Source: Bosea sp. RAC05
GTDB taxonomy: Bacteria > Pseudomonadota > Alphaproteobacteria > Rhizobiales > Beijerinckiaceae
Direction of reading: 5' to 3'
Assembly: GCF_001713455.1 (NCBI RefSeq)
Contig: NZ_CP016464.1
Coordinates: forward strand, 3,830,001 to 3,894,000
DNA: 64,000 bases
The translations under genes and the position numbers were made by a program. The notes under the pieces were generated by a model. That model had not been told where the DNA came from. It did no database searches and saw only the letters and a list, made by a program, of their open reading frames with translations. Below, piece by piece: positions 47,114-56,948 of the stretch; position 1 is the stretch's first letter; every line of letters begins with the position of its first letter.

Positions 47114-47950
47114 ATGGACTCCGCCCCCGGCCCCACTGCCAGCAAGCTCTATCCGCCGCTCGCGCGGCTGCTGCGGCCGCTTGTCCGCCTCTGCATCAGC
47201 GCCGGCATGACCTTTCCCGCACTGAGCCAGCTGCTGCGGGAGTTGTACGTCAATGTCGCGGAGCACGACTTCGCTTTGCCCGGCAAGGACCAGACGGACA
47301 GCCGTGTCAGCCTGTTGACCGGGATCCACCGCAAGGAGGTGAGCCGGCTGCGGGGGGCCGGCGCTCCGGTCAATGCCGTGCCCGCAACGGTTTCGCGGAC
47401 CGGTGCGGTCATCGCGCGGTGGCTGGCTTCACCCCGCTTCTGTGACGAGACCGGCCGGCCTCTGCCGCTTCCGCGCACCGCAGAGGGGGCGTCCCCGTCT
47501 TTCGAGGAGTTGGTGTCATCCGTCACCCGAGACGTCAGGCCCCGCGCCGTCCTCGATGAATGGCTCGACCGCCGCATCGTGACGATCGACGCCGATGACC
47601 ACATCGTGCTCGCCGAGGCGGCCTTCATCCCGCATCACGGCGATGACGATAAGCTCTATTACTTCGGCCGGAACCTGCACGACCACCTGGCGGCAGCCGC
47701 CGCGAATGTTACTGGTCCCAGCCCGGCCTTCCTCGAACGCGCGGTTCACTATGATGGCCTCTCGGCCGAACTGGCCGAACGGCTCGAGGCCCGCTCGCGG
47801 GAACTGGCCCTCGAGATGCTCCAGCGCATCAACCGGGAAGCCCATGCTGCCAGCGAGACCGACCACGGCGGCGAACACCGCTGGAACTGCGGCATCTATG
47901 TTTTCCGCGAGCGTGTCAGCGGCCCGGACGACGAGGCCGTCCAACGATGA
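47114..47950 (+). CDS. DUF6502 family protein
   Basis: A 278-residue soluble protein from the ATG at 47114 (MDSAPGPTASKLYPPL); an in-frame upstream ATG at 47078 lies inside dyad 2 and is less likely. Its N-terminal third looks like a DNA-binding helical domain: LLRPLVRLCISAGMTFPAL and SRVSLLTGIHRKEVSRLR, a helix-turn-helix-like pattern. The rest (SVTRDVRPRAVLDEWLDR, YYFGRNLHDHL) matches DUF6502 as I recall it. It may regulate its own operon through the GTGGGA dyads; that is inference. Its TGA overlaps the next ATG (ATGA at 47947). Confidence 0.75.
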   Translation: MDSAPGPTASKLYPPLARLLRPLVRLCISAGMTFPALSQLLRELYVNVAEHDFALPGKDQTDSRVSLLTGIHRKEVSRLRGAGAPVNAVPATVSRTGAVIARWLASPRFCDETGRPLPLPRTAEGASPSFEELVSSVTRDVRPRAVLDEWLDRRIVTIDADDHIVLAEAAFIPHHGDDDKLYYFGRNLHDHLAAAAANVTGPSPAFLERAVHYDGLSAELAERLEARSRELALEMLQRINREAHAASETDHGGEHRWNCGIYVFRERVSGPDDEAVQR

Positions 47951-49100
47951 CACGGCGTTTCGCATGGACGCGACGGGCTGTGATCGCTGCGCTCGGGGCG
48001 GCGACAGCGTCGCTGCATGATGCGATTGCAGCGCCGGAGAAGCCGCGCGACATCGGCATCGGCGGCACGGGGTTCGCGCCGGACGGCCCGGCAGGAAGCG
48101 ACCGTGGCATCGGCGGCACCGGCTTTGTCGGAACGATCCAGCGTTTCGGCAGCATCGTCGTCAACGGCACGCGCATCGCCTATGGGCCGAATGTCCCCGT
48201 GACGATCGACGGGCGGCGGCGAAACGCGCGTGACTTGCGGGTCGGCCATGTCGTGCGTGTCGCGGCGCGACCCGACTCGACCGGGCTCGTCACGGATGCG
48301 ATCACCGTGGTCAGCGAAGTCATTGGCCCGGTGACCGCCGTCGACCGGGACACCATCGAGGTCCTCGGGCAGAAGATCGTCACCGCGAGTGCCCAGCCGC
48401 GGGATGCTTGGCGCAAGGGTCAGCGCGTGGCGGTCAGCGGCCTGCGCCGGCTGGATGGCTCGATTGCCGCCAGCCTGATCGAGCCTCGCGGGCCAGGTCC
48501 GTCCCGTGTTCTCGGGATTCTCGAGCAGGACGCTGACGGATTCTGGATCGGTGGGCTGAAGCTGCTTCATGCCGATCAGGCTCATCTCGGCCGGCGCGTG
48601 CTTGTGACGGGCAGGCTCGCGCGGGGGGGCTTTCTGCCCGCGCGGATCGAAGACGCTCAAGCCATCGCGGCCACCGGACCCGTCTCGATCGAGAGCTATG
48701 TCCGGGCCCGCGAGGGACGCGTGCTGCTCGGCTCGGGCCTCGCGGTGCGTGGCGAGGCCTTCTCATCCGATGGGTCGCTCATGGAAGAGGTCCGTGCCGT
48801 CCTGAATGGGCGCGTCGGCCCGGATGGCGAACTCAGCATCGACGCCATCCGTCTGGCGAGGACAGATGGCGAAGGCGAAGGGCAGTCCGGAGGTTCACCG
48901 GGCCCCGGCAGTTCCGGGCCGGGCGGCTTCGGTCCCGGCGGCGGTGGCCCGGGCAGCGGTGGCCCGGGCGGAGGCCCCGGAGGCGGGCCAGGAGGGCCAG
49001 GAGGGCCAGGAGGGCCGGGAGGCCCGGGAGGCGGAGGGCCTGGTGGCGGGGGCCTGGTGGAGGCGGAGGAAGCGGTGGGGGTGGTGGACCCGGCCGCTGA
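47947..49100 (+). CDS. DUF5666 domain protein with Gly-rich tail, probable frameshift
   Basis: About 384 residues if one base is restored. A signal peptide (MTRRFAWTRRAVIAALG) leads into two GIGGTGF motifs, then repeated DUF5666 beta domains (FGSIVVNGTRIAY; DTIEVLGQKI). The end is a Pro/Gly tract. At the G run 49048-49052 the open frame leaves Gly/Pro-rich coding and continues with unrelated residues to 49305, running 160 bp into the opposite gene. Adding one G continues the Gly-rich tail and stops at TGA 49098-49100. It probably acts in the envelope. Function unknown; coupled to DUF6502. Confidence 0.7.
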
Positions 49101-49144
49101 CGCGGCACGATCTCCGGCCTCAGCCCTCAGCACCATGACTGCCC

Positions 49145-50278
49145 CTACCGCGCAGGGCGCACCCGCAGCAGCTTCCCGGCGGGCGCGTCGCTCAGCAGAT
49201 AGAGGAACCCGTCCGGCCCCTGCCGGACGTCGCGGATGCGTTCGCCCAGCCCCTCGAGCAGCCGCTCCTGCCCGGTCACGGCCTCGCCCTGGGTGGACAG
49301 CCTGACCAGCATCTGGCCGGCGAGCCCGCCGACGAAGAGCGAGTTCTTCCACGCCGGCCAGACGGCGCCGGTGTAGAAGGCCGCGCCCGAGGGCGCGATC
49401 GAGGGGTCCCAGTAGAACAGCGGCGGCTCCATGCCGGCCTTGGCCGTCCCCTCGCCGATCCTGGCGCCGGAATAGTCGATGCCGAAGGTGATGACCGGCC
49501 AGCCATAGTTGCGGCCGGCCATGGGCGTGTTGACCTCGTCGCCGCCGCGCGCACCGTGCTCGGCCGTCCAGAGCTGGCCGGTCTCGGGATGCAGCGCCGC
49601 GCCCTGGACATTGCGATGGCCGATCGACCAGATCTCCGGCTGCCAGCCCTCGACCCTGGGGTTGTCGGCCGGCGCCCCGCCCTCGGGAGCGATCCGCATG
49701 ATCTTGCCGATATGGTTGGCCGGGTTCTGCGCCTGGTCGCGCTGGCCGTAGCGGTCGCCGACCGTGACGAAGAGGGCGCCCGTCCGGTCGAAGACCAGCC
49801 GCGAGCCGAAATGCAGGTTGCTGGCGATCGTCGGCATCTGCTGGAAGATCACCTTGGTGCCCTCCAGCGCCGTGCCGCGCTCGTTGAGGCGGGCGCGGGC
49901 GACGCTGGTGCCGCTGCCGCCCGCCCGCGGCTCGGCGAAGGAGAGGTAGATCGTCCGGTTCTGCGCGAAGCCGGGGTCGAGGACGACATCGAGCAGACCA
50001 CCCTGCCCGCGGGCGGCGACATTGGGCACGCCGGTGATCGGCGCAGACAGCCGGCCATCCGTCCCCACCAGCCGCAGCCGCCCCGGCCGCTCCGTCACCA
50101 GCATGCGCCCGTCCGGCAGGAAGGCGAGCCCCCAAGGATGCTCGAGCCCGCCCGCGACCGTCTCCACAGTGAGGTCGCCCGCGCTCGACGGGACCCGCTG
50201 CTGGGCACCCGCCTGCGGAAGGCCGACGAGCAGCGCCGTCGCGACCGCGAGCAGGGAAAAACAGGCTTGCCGGCGCAT
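49145..50278 (-). CDS. PQQ-dependent sugar dehydrogenase family protein
   Basis: A 377-residue secreted six-bladed propeller of the soluble glucose/aldose dehydrogenase type (YliI-like). Signal peptide MRRQACFSLLAVATALLVGLP. Motifs are GLEHPWGLAFLPDGRMLVTERPG, RGQGGLLDVVLDPGF, FGSRLVFDRTGALFVTVGDRYG, WSIGHRNVQGAALHPETGQLWTAEHGARGGDEVN and APSGAAFYTG. The catalytic His lies in the EHPWG strand region in related enzymes. The ATG at 50278 has GGAG six bases before it; the ATG at 50284 touches it and is less suitable. Confidence 0.9.
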   Translation of the reverse strand: MRRQACFSLLAVATALLVGLPQAGAQQRVPSSAGDLTVETVAGGLEHPWGLAFLPDGRMLVTERPGRLRLVGTDGRLSAPITGVPNVAARGQGGLLDVVLDPGFAQNRTIYLSFAEPRAGGSGTSVARARLNERGTALEGTKVIFQQMPTIASNLHFGSRLVFDRTGALFVTVGDRYGQRDQAQNPANHIGKIMRIAPEGGAPADNPRVEGWQPEIWSIGHRNVQGAALHPETGQLWTAEHGARGGDEVNTPMAGRNYGWPVITFGIDYSGARIGEGTAKAGMEPPLFYWDPSIAPSGAAFYTGAVWPAWKNSLFVGGLAGQMLVRLSTQGEAVTGQERLLEGLGERIRDVRQGPDGFLYLLSDAPAGKLLRVRPAR

Positions 50279-50385
50279 CGTCATCTCCTGATCGGACCCC
50301 TGGCTCAGAGATAGGGAGAACCGCCGGCCTGGCCAGTCGGTTGCCGGCCCGTCACGGCAAAGTGACGCGGCGGGCTCCGCCAGCG

Positions 50386-50982
50386 TCAGGGCGGGGGCAG
50401 CCGGCCGACCGTCACGAAGCCACCCTGATCGTCCCGCTTCAGCACCACCATCTCGCCGGACGCCGGGAACACCCCGGTCAGAGCGGTGATGTTGACCTGA
50501 TGCGTCACCATCACCACCAACCCGGCATCGACGGGCAGCGAGACGAGGCGCCGCCGCAGCGCGGCGGTGGCGGCATCGCGCTCGCCGGGGCGCCCGAAGA
50601 AGGAGTTCAGCGCCGTCGGCTCGTCCTCGATCGGCGCAAGCGCCATCAGTTCGGCCGTCTCGCGCGTCCGGCACCACTGGCTTGTCAGCACGAGCGCGAC
50701 GGGCACCGCGCGGCGCCGGAATTCCGCACCGAGGCGGCGGGACTGGTCGCGGCCGCGCTCGCCGAGATTGCGCTGCGTCGCGCAGTCGCCGATGCGAAAG
50801 CCGGCCGGATCGCCGGTTCCCGGCGCATCGGCATGGCGCATCAGCGCGACATGGCCGGGTTTCGCGAGCAGCGCCCAGACCCGCTCTCGGTCGACCTCGA
50901 CGGCGGCGACGGCCCCGGGCCAGAGCGCCGGCAGCAGCAGGAGAGCGAGGACGAACCGTCTACCAAACCCCGCTGCGGCCAT
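50386..50982 (-). CDS. Histidine phosphatase family protein, exported
   Basis: A 198-residue protein with signal peptide (RRFVLALLLLPALWPGAVA) and a phosphoglycerate-mutase-like fold. The phospho-His is in HVALMRHADAPG, the second Arg/His pair in SQWCRTRETAELM and VVMVTHQVNITALTG. Probably a periplasmic phosphatase; the substrate is unknown. Lies just upstream, on the same strand, of the sugar dehydrogenase. Confidence 0.88.
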   Translation of the reverse strand: MAAAGFGRRFVLALLLLPALWPGAVAAVEVDRERVWALLAKPGHVALMRHADAPGTGDPAGFRIGDCATQRNLGERGRDQSRRLGAEFRRRAVPVALVLTSQWCRTRETAELMALAPIEDEPTALNSFFGRPGERDAATAALRRRLVSLPVDAGLVVMVTHQVNITALTGVFPASGEMVVLKRDDQGGFVTVGRLPPP

Positions 50983-51002
50983 GCCGACTCCTTCGGTTCA
51001 GG

Positions 51003-51977
51003 CTATTCCGGCTTCACCCCGGCCGCCTTGATGATGTTTTCCCAGGTCGCGATTTCCTGCTGGTGATAGGGCCGGAAGGCGGCCGGGTCACGTAACCTCA
51101 TCGTGAAGCCGAGCTTCAGGATCTGCTCGGTCACGGTCGGCTTGGCGAGCGAGGCCAGGATCGCCTTGGAGAGCGCCTCCAGCACCGGGGCGGGCGTCGC
51201 GGCCGGCGCGAAGAAGGCGGCCCAGGAATCGGCATCCGCATCGGCGATGCCCTGCTCGCGCAGCGTCGGGATGTCCTTGGCCCGCGCGTTCCGCTCGGGG
51301 CTGGCCAGCGCAATCGCGCGCAGGGTGCCGGCATTGATCTGCTCGAGCACGCTCGGCAGCGTCGAATTGGCGATGTCGATGCGCCCGCCGATGATCTCCT
51401 GGACGAGCGGGGCCGCCCCGCGGAAGGGCACATGCGTCATCTTGATGCCGGTGCGCGCCATGAACAGCTCCATGGCGAGATGCGAGCCGGAGCCGACGCC
51501 AGTCGAACCATAGTTGAGCTTGCCCGGATCGGCCTTGGCCAGCGCGATCAGCTCCTTGATGTCCTTGGCGGGCAGGTCCTTGCGCACGACGAAGGCATGC
51601 TCGAAGGCGCCGACGCCGGCCAGCGGCGCGAAATCCTTGACCGCGTCGTAGCCCGGCTCCTTCAGCAGGAACATGTTGTTCCCATGCGTCTGGTTGTTGC
51701 CGAAGACGATGGTGTAGCCATCGGGATCCGCCTTCGCCACGGCGCGCGTGCCGACCGCGCCCGAGGCGCCGGCGCGGTTGTCGACGATGACGTTCTGGCC
51801 GATCGAGCCCGACAGGTCCTGCGCGACGAAGCGCGCGATCGCATCGGTGGGCCCGCCCGCCGGATAGGGCACGACGATGGTGATCGGCTTGGTCGGGAAG
51901 CTCTGCGCCCGCACCACGGACGGAGCGACGATGGCACCGGCCAGCAGGCCGAGCGTGGAACGGCGGGTCAGCGACAT
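51003..51977 (-). CDS. Tripartite tricarboxylate transporter binding protein (Bug/TctC family)
   Basis: A 324-residue periplasmic binding protein. Signal MSLTRRSTLGLLAGAIVAPSVVRA from the ATG at 51977, preceded by GGGAGGAAG. PITIVVPYPAGGPTDAIARFVAQDLS and GASGAVGTRAVAKADPDGYTI are Bug hallmarks; GVGSGSHLAMELF and HVPFRGAAPLVQEIIGGRIDI follow. It binds carboxylate-type ligands. TctAB membrane genes are not adjacent, as is usual for the expanded Bug family. Confidence 0.92.
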   Translation of the reverse strand: MSLTRRSTLGLLAGAIVAPSVVRAQSFPTKPITIVVPYPAGGPTDAIARFVAQDLSGSIGQNVIVDNRAGASGAVGTRAVAKADPDGYTIVFGNNQTHGNNMFLLKEPGYDAVKDFAPLAGVGAFEHAFVVRKDLPAKDIKELIALAKADPGKLNYGSTGVGSGSHLAMELFMARTGIKMTHVPFRGAAPLVQEIIGGRIDIANSTLPSVLEQINAGTLRAIALASPERNARAKDIPTLREQGIADADADSWAAFFAPAATPAPVLEALSKAILASLAKPTVTEQILKLGFTMRLRDPAAFRPYHQQEIATWENIIKAAGVKPE

Positions 51978-52099
51978 GAACTTCCTCCCGGAGCGGCCCG
52001 ATTGCGACAGGCTTGGCCGCAGCATTAGAGCATTCCCCTGCGGAGGGAAATGGGCCGGCACGGGCAAAGCCGCTACGAATTCAACGACCTAGTCGCGCG

Positions 52100-52579
52100 T
52101 CAGCCCGCCGCGAAGCCCGCCCGCCTGAGCCGCTGGATGGAAAGGTCGAGCGCCTGCAGGAAGGCGGAGCGGTCGCGCGCCGAAAACGGCTTCGGCCCGC
52201 CCGTCGCCGTCCCCATCGCGCGCAGATCCTCCATCATGTCGCGCGTCGCCAGCGCCATGCCGATCGAGGCCTCGGTGAAGGGCTTGCCGGTCGGACCGAT
52301 GACCTCGGCGCCGGCCTTGATGCAGCGGTCGGCCAGCGGAATGTCGGAGGTGACGACGATCGCACCGCGGGCGACGCGCTCGGCGATCCAGTCATCGGCC
52401 GCGTCGAAGCCACCCGAGACGATGACGCGCTCGATCCACGGCTCGCGCGGCAGCATCATGAAGCTGTTGGCGACGACGAAGACGTGCAGCCGGTGCCGAC
52501 TGGCGACCTTGAAGATCTCGTCCTTCACCGGGCAGGCGTCGGCATCGACATAGATCGCGATCGGCGGGGGAGCGGTCAT
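52100..52579 (-). CDS. YaiI/YqxD family protein (DUF188)
   Basis: A 159-residue PIN-like protein. [16 protein letters not shown] and [20 protein letters not shown] give the conserved acidic residues, plus [13 protein letters not shown] and [19 protein letters not shown]. Probably a nuclease-like fold; activity unproven. ATG at 52579. Confidence 0.9.
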   Translation of the reverse strand: MTAPPPIAIYVDADACPVKDEIFKVASRHRLHVFVVANSFMMLPREPWIERVIVSGGFDAADDWIAERVARGAIVVTSDIPLADRCIKAGAEVIGPTGKPFTEASIGMALATRDMMEDLRAMGTATGGPKPFSARDRSAFLQALDLSIQRLRRAGFAAG

Positions 52580-52877
52580 GGCCGCCAGCGCATCGCAGGG
52601 ACGCACGCGTCGCGCAAGGCCGAAATCGTCGGCAATGGACCAGGTGCGCGGCATCCTGCGAGAAAGCGCGTGCGCCGGCCGCCGGTCTGGCCTAGAGTCG
52701 GGCTCTGCTTCGACATGACGAGTCCCGGCCTCTGCCGGGCCGGCCGCGGCAGGCGAAAGCCGCCCGCATGATCGAACCCAGCTTCAGCGACCATCGCGAT
52801 CCAGGCCACGCCTGACTTCAAGCCCGAGATCCACCGGGGGCGCGATCCCGCACCCTCAGACCCAAGGGAGACCGACC

Positions 52878-53009
52878 ATGGCAAAAGGCGAACAGCGCGG
52901 AAACCGCGAAGCCAAGAAGCCGAAGAAGGACAAGCCCAAGGCAGAGGCGGCGGCGCCCGCGACCTTCGCGGCAGCCGTTGCGCGCGCTGCGGGACCGAAG
53001 AAGAAATGA
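52878..53009 (+). CDS. Tiny Lys/Ala-rich protein
   Basis: 43 residues, MAKGEQRGNREAKKPKKDK then an Ala-rich stretch and KKK end, translated from the ATG at 52878 with AAGGGAG nearby. Highly basic. Its TGA overlaps the ATG of the next gene. Similar short basic proteins occur in Rhizobiales genomes, from memory. Function unknown, perhaps nucleic acid or ribosome binding. Confidence 0.6.
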   Translation: MAKGEQRGNREAKKPKKDKPKAEAAAPATFAAAVARAAGPKKK

Positions 53010-53233
53010 TCCGCTTCCGGACGATCGACCCGGCCGAGCAGGCCAGGGCGGACGAAAAGGCGGCCGCGGCGAAGCCTGCGGCCGTCGCCCCTGCGCAGCC
53101 CGAACCGGCCGGAGACGGGCAGGACCCGGACGAGGCGGCCACCGACGCCTCGGCCCCCAAGGCCAAGGGCCTGGCCCGCAAGACGCCGCTGCGGGCCAAG
53201 AAGCCGGACACCTCCGGGCTGTTCCGCGACTGA
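53006..53233 (+). CDS. Small Ala/Lys-rich protein coupled to the one above
   Basis: 75 residues, MIRFRTIDPAEQARADEK, a disordered Ala/Pro/Glu middle and a basic end with LARKTPLRAKKPDTSGLFRD. The ATG at 53006 overlaps the preceding stop (ATGA), favouring translation. No known domain. The conserved-looking ending GLFRD suggests a functional C-terminus. Confidence 0.5.
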   Translation: MIRFRTIDPAEQARADEKAAAAKPAAVAPAQPEPAGDGQDPDEAATDASAPKAKGLARKTPLRAKKPDTSGLFRD

Positions 53234-53284
53234 GATCGCGGCCGACCGAGACGGCGCGGCCCGAGCGGGCGCGCCGCCGCTGGC

Positions 53285-54097
53285 TCACGCCTCGATCACC
53301 TCGTCGGTCCAGACCCTGAAGCCGGTCAGCGTATTCGGCCCGAAGGTGGTGGCGATGGCGACGTCGGCCGCATCGCGACCACGCGCGATCAGCACGCGGC
53401 CGATGCGCGGAACGTTGTTGCGCGGATCGAACATCTGCCAGCCGCCCTCGAGATAGGCTTCGAAGGACGCCGCGAAATCGCCCGGCGGCCAGGGCGGAGG
53501 CGTGCCGATATCGCCGAGATAGCAGGTGCAGTAGCGCGCCGGGATGTTCATCGCCCGGCAGAACGCGATGGCGAGATGGGCATAGTCGCGGCAGACCCCG
53601 CGCCCCTCCCGATAGGCGTCCGAGGCGCTGCGCGTCACGCTGGCGTCGTTGTAGTTGAAGGCGATGCGCTGGTTGACGAAGTCGCAGATCGCCTGGACCC
53701 GCGGCGCGCCGGGCGGCGTCGTGCCGAACAGCTCCCAAGCGAGATCGAGCAGACGATCGGAATCACAGAAGCGGCTCGCCAGCAGGAAGACGATCGCCTC
53801 CTCCGGCAGATGCTCGACCGGCACCTGCCCCGCGCCGCGATCGAAGGCTTCCGGCAGGCCGCTGTCCTGGATGACCGCATCGGCCGTGATCCGCATCGCG
53901 CCCTGCGGCGCCACCAGCCTGGTGCACCAGTTGCCGAAGCCGTCGCGATAGGCGCTGACCGGAACCGACGGGCTCAGGCGGATGTAGTCGGGCGTCTGCA
54001 GGTCCGACACCCGGCTGAAATGCACGTTCAGCATCAGGATCAGCGGCGTCGGTTGCGGGAAGTCGTAGTCGAGTTCGTAGCCGATCCTGAGTTTCAC
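53285..54097 (-). CDS. Transglutaminase-like family protein with altered catalytic His
   Basis: A 270-residue protein: an N-terminal Bact_transglu_N-like region (MKLRIGYELDYDFPQPTPLI) and a transglutaminase-like core with the Cys in REGRGVCRDYAHLAI. Relatives normally have DFHAWFE before the Asp; here the segment reads GDFAASFEAYLEGGWQMFDPRNN, so the usual His is Ala while the Asp is kept. A catalytic triad is therefore incomplete, and the protein may be inactive or use another residue. Often a protease-like enzyme in this group. Starts at 54097. Confidence 0.85.
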   Translation of the reverse strand: MKLRIGYELDYDFPQPTPLILMLNVHFSRVSDLQTPDYIRLSPSVPVSAYRDGFGNWCTRLVAPQGAMRITADAVIQDSGLPEAFDRGAGQVPVEHLPEEAIVFLLASRFCDSDRLLDLAWELFGTTPPGAPRVQAICDFVNQRIAFNYNDASVTRSASDAYREGRGVCRDYAHLAIAFCRAMNIPARYCTCYLGDIGTPPPWPPGDFAASFEAYLEGGWQMFDPRNNVPRIGRVLIARGRDAADVAIATTFGPNTLTGFRVWTDEVIEA

Positions 54098-54267
54098 GGA
54101 GCTGCTTTCCGCGCGCCGCGGGCGCGCTGGTCATGGGTGGCCCCTCAGCCGGTCGCACCAGCATGCACCTTTCGCGCCGCCGCCGATATGCTGCTCGCGA
54201 TGGTCGCTCCAATTCGTGTCGCTGCTGGCAATGATCAAGCAGTCTCGCTTGCGATAGGCCGCCATGA

Positions 54268-55530
<1,263 letters not shown>

Positions 55531-55538
55531 GCGGGGCC

Positions 55539-55623
55539 GTCATTGCGAGCGCAGCGAAGCAATCCAGTGAGTGTCGCGCGACGGCTCCTGGATTGCTTCG
55601 TCGCTGACGCTCCTCGCGATGAC
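55539..55623. repeat. Palindromic intergenic repeat, GTCATTGCGA type (copy 2)
   Basis: An 85-bp palindrome bounded by GTCATTGCGAG and CTCGCGATGAC. Its right arm, read on the other strand, carries the same GCGTCAGCGACGAAGCAATC block as the element at 16850-16936. Starts 9 bp after the aminotransferase stop; the downstream rhodanese gene starts 13 bp after it. Confidence 0.8.
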
Positions 55624-55635
55624 GTAGATGCCATC

Positions 55636-56046
55636 TTGAACCGCCGCATCCTCATCGCGGGAGCGGCGGTTTTTCTGTTGCCGTGCCGGGCGCAGGCGCA
55701 GGCACCGACCACCCTGTCGGCCCACGAAGCCCTCAACGGCGCCCGCGCCGGCACCCTCCTGCTCATCGACATCCGCCCGCCGGCAGAATGGCGCGACACC
55801 GGCTTGGCCCAGGGCGCGCTCGCGCTCGATGCCGAGACGCCCGCCTTCGAGGTCCGGCTGGCGGGGCTGCGGCTCGACCATCCGGCCAAGCGCATCGCCC
55901 TGATCGACCGCAGCGGCGCGCTCGCGGCCTCGGTCCGCACCAAGCTCGCGGGACGGGGCTTCCGCGACATCGTGGCGGTGCGCGGTGGCATGCTGGGTCC
56001 GGGCGGCTGGCTGGCCGAGAAGCTGCCGGTGACGGCCTATCCCTGA
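55636..56046 (+). CDS. Exported rhodanese-like protein lacking the catalytic Cys
   Basis: 136 residues from the TTG at 55636 (reads MNRRILIAGAAVFLLPCRAQAQ, a signal peptide). The open frame extends upstream only through the palindromic repeat, so the TTG is preferred. The rhodanese fold is seen in LLLIDIRPPAEWRDTGLAQGA and GRGFRDIVAVRGGM, but the active-site loop is LIDRSG where active enzymes have CRSG. Likely a binding, not sulfurtransferase, domain. Confidence 0.75.
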   Translation: MNRRILIAGAAVFLLPCRAQAQAPTTLSAHEALNGARAGTLLLIDIRPPAEWRDTGLAQGALALDAETPAFEVRLAGLRLDHPAKRIALIDRSGALAASVRTKLAGRGFRDIVAVRGGMLGPGGWLAEKLPVTAYP

Positions 56047-56055
56047 GGCGCCGTC

Positions 56056-56078
56056 ATGCTCGGGCTTGACCCGAGCAT
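56056..56078. repeat. Hairpin ATGCTCGGG-CTTGA-CCCGAGCAT
   Basis: 9-bp perfect arms, within GTCAT...; same core as in 43626-43700 with the loop inverted. Lies between the convergent rhodanese and trmD genes and might act as terminator. Confidence 0.7.
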
Positions 56079-56090
56079 CACGCACACGGC

Positions 56091-56786
56091 TCAGCCGCCG
56101 CTTCGGCCCTTCAACAGATCAGGCCGCCTCTCCGCGGTGATCCGCTCCGCTTCCGCCCGCCTCCACTTCGCGATGCGGGCATGGTCGCCCGAGAGCAGCG
56201 CCTCGGGCAGGCCCCGGCCCTCCCATTCGCGCGGACGGGTGTAGTGCGGATACTCGAGCAGGCCGTTCTCGAAGCTCTCGTCCTCGCCGGACAGTTCCTT
56301 GCCCATCACGCCGGGGATCAGCCGCACGCAGGCGTCGAGCAGGACCAGCGCCGCCATCTCGCCGCCCGAGAGGATGTAGTCGCCGATCGAGACCTCGGTC
56401 AGCCCGCGCCCCTCGATCACCCGCTCGTCGACGCCCTCGAACCGCCCGCAGACGATGACGACGCCCTCGCCCGAAACCCAGTCGCGCACCTGACGCTGCG
56501 CCAGCGGGCGCCCGCGCGGCGACATCAGCAGCCGCGGGCGCGTGTCACCGGCGGGAACGGCGGCGTCGATCGCCGCGCCCAGCACGTCGCAGCGCAGCAC
56601 CATGCCGGCGCCGCCGCCGGCCGGGTTGTCGTCGACATTGCGATGGCGGCCGATGCCGTGGTCGCGGATCTGGTGCGTCTCCAGCGACCACAGCCCACGC
56701 CGCAGCGCTTCGCCGGCCAGCGACACGCCGAGCGGCCCGGGAAACATTTCCGGATAGAGCGTGAGGATGGAGGCGCGGAACGGCAT
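56091..56786 (-). CDS. trmD: tRNA (guanine37-N1)-methyltransferase TrmD
   Basis: A 231-residue SPOUT enzyme, start at the ATG at 56786 ([17 protein letters not shown]). [30 protein letters not shown] with its knot Asp/Glu, [30 protein letters not shown] form the SAM knot; [33 protein letters not shown] is the tRNA-side domain. Methylates G37 to prevent frameshifting. Last gene of the ffh cluster here; the usual rplS does not follow. Confidence 0.97.
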   Translation of the reverse strand: MPFRASILTLYPEMFPGPLGVSLAGEALRRGLWSLETHQIRDHGIGRHRNVDDNPAGGGAGMVLRCDVLGAAIDAAVPAGDTRPRLLMSPRGRPLAQRQVRDWVSGEGVVIVCGRFEGVDERVIEGRGLTEVSIGDYILSGGEMAALVLLDACVRLIPGVMGKELSGEDESFENGLLEYPHYTRPREWEGRGLPEALLSGDHARIAKWRRAEAERITAERRPDLLKGRSGG

Positions 56787-56823
56787 GGAGAAAACCTTAG
56801 TGAGCTCGCGCTGGAACCTCTTC

Positions 56824-56928
56824 GTCATCCTGGGCGCCCGAAGGGCGTCCCGGGATCCATCATAAAGCGATGTCGATCTCTACAATGGATCCCGGAGCTG
56901 CGCCGCTTCGCGGCTTGTCCAGGATGAC
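56824..56928. repeat. Long palindromic repeat GTCATCCTGG...CCAGGATGAC
   Basis: 105 bp with outer arms GTCATCCTGG/CCAGGATGAC and inner GGGATCCAT/ATGGATCCC. Lies between the HAD and trmD genes within the translation cluster. A different sequence family from the TGCGA and GCTCGGG elements but with the same GTCAT ends. Confidence 0.75.
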
Positions 56929-56948
56929 GGCTTGATGAGGGGCGAACA

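Noticed and set aside
49101..49305. C-terminal extension of the DUF5666 protein in the unshifted frame
   Set aside because: It overlaps the conserved sugar dehydrogenase C-terminus on the other strand and has shadow-like composition; a one-base frameshift explains it better.
55543..55635. N-terminal extension of the rhodanese gene
   Set aside because: It lies mostly inside the palindromic repeat, and the signal peptide begins at the TTG at 55636.
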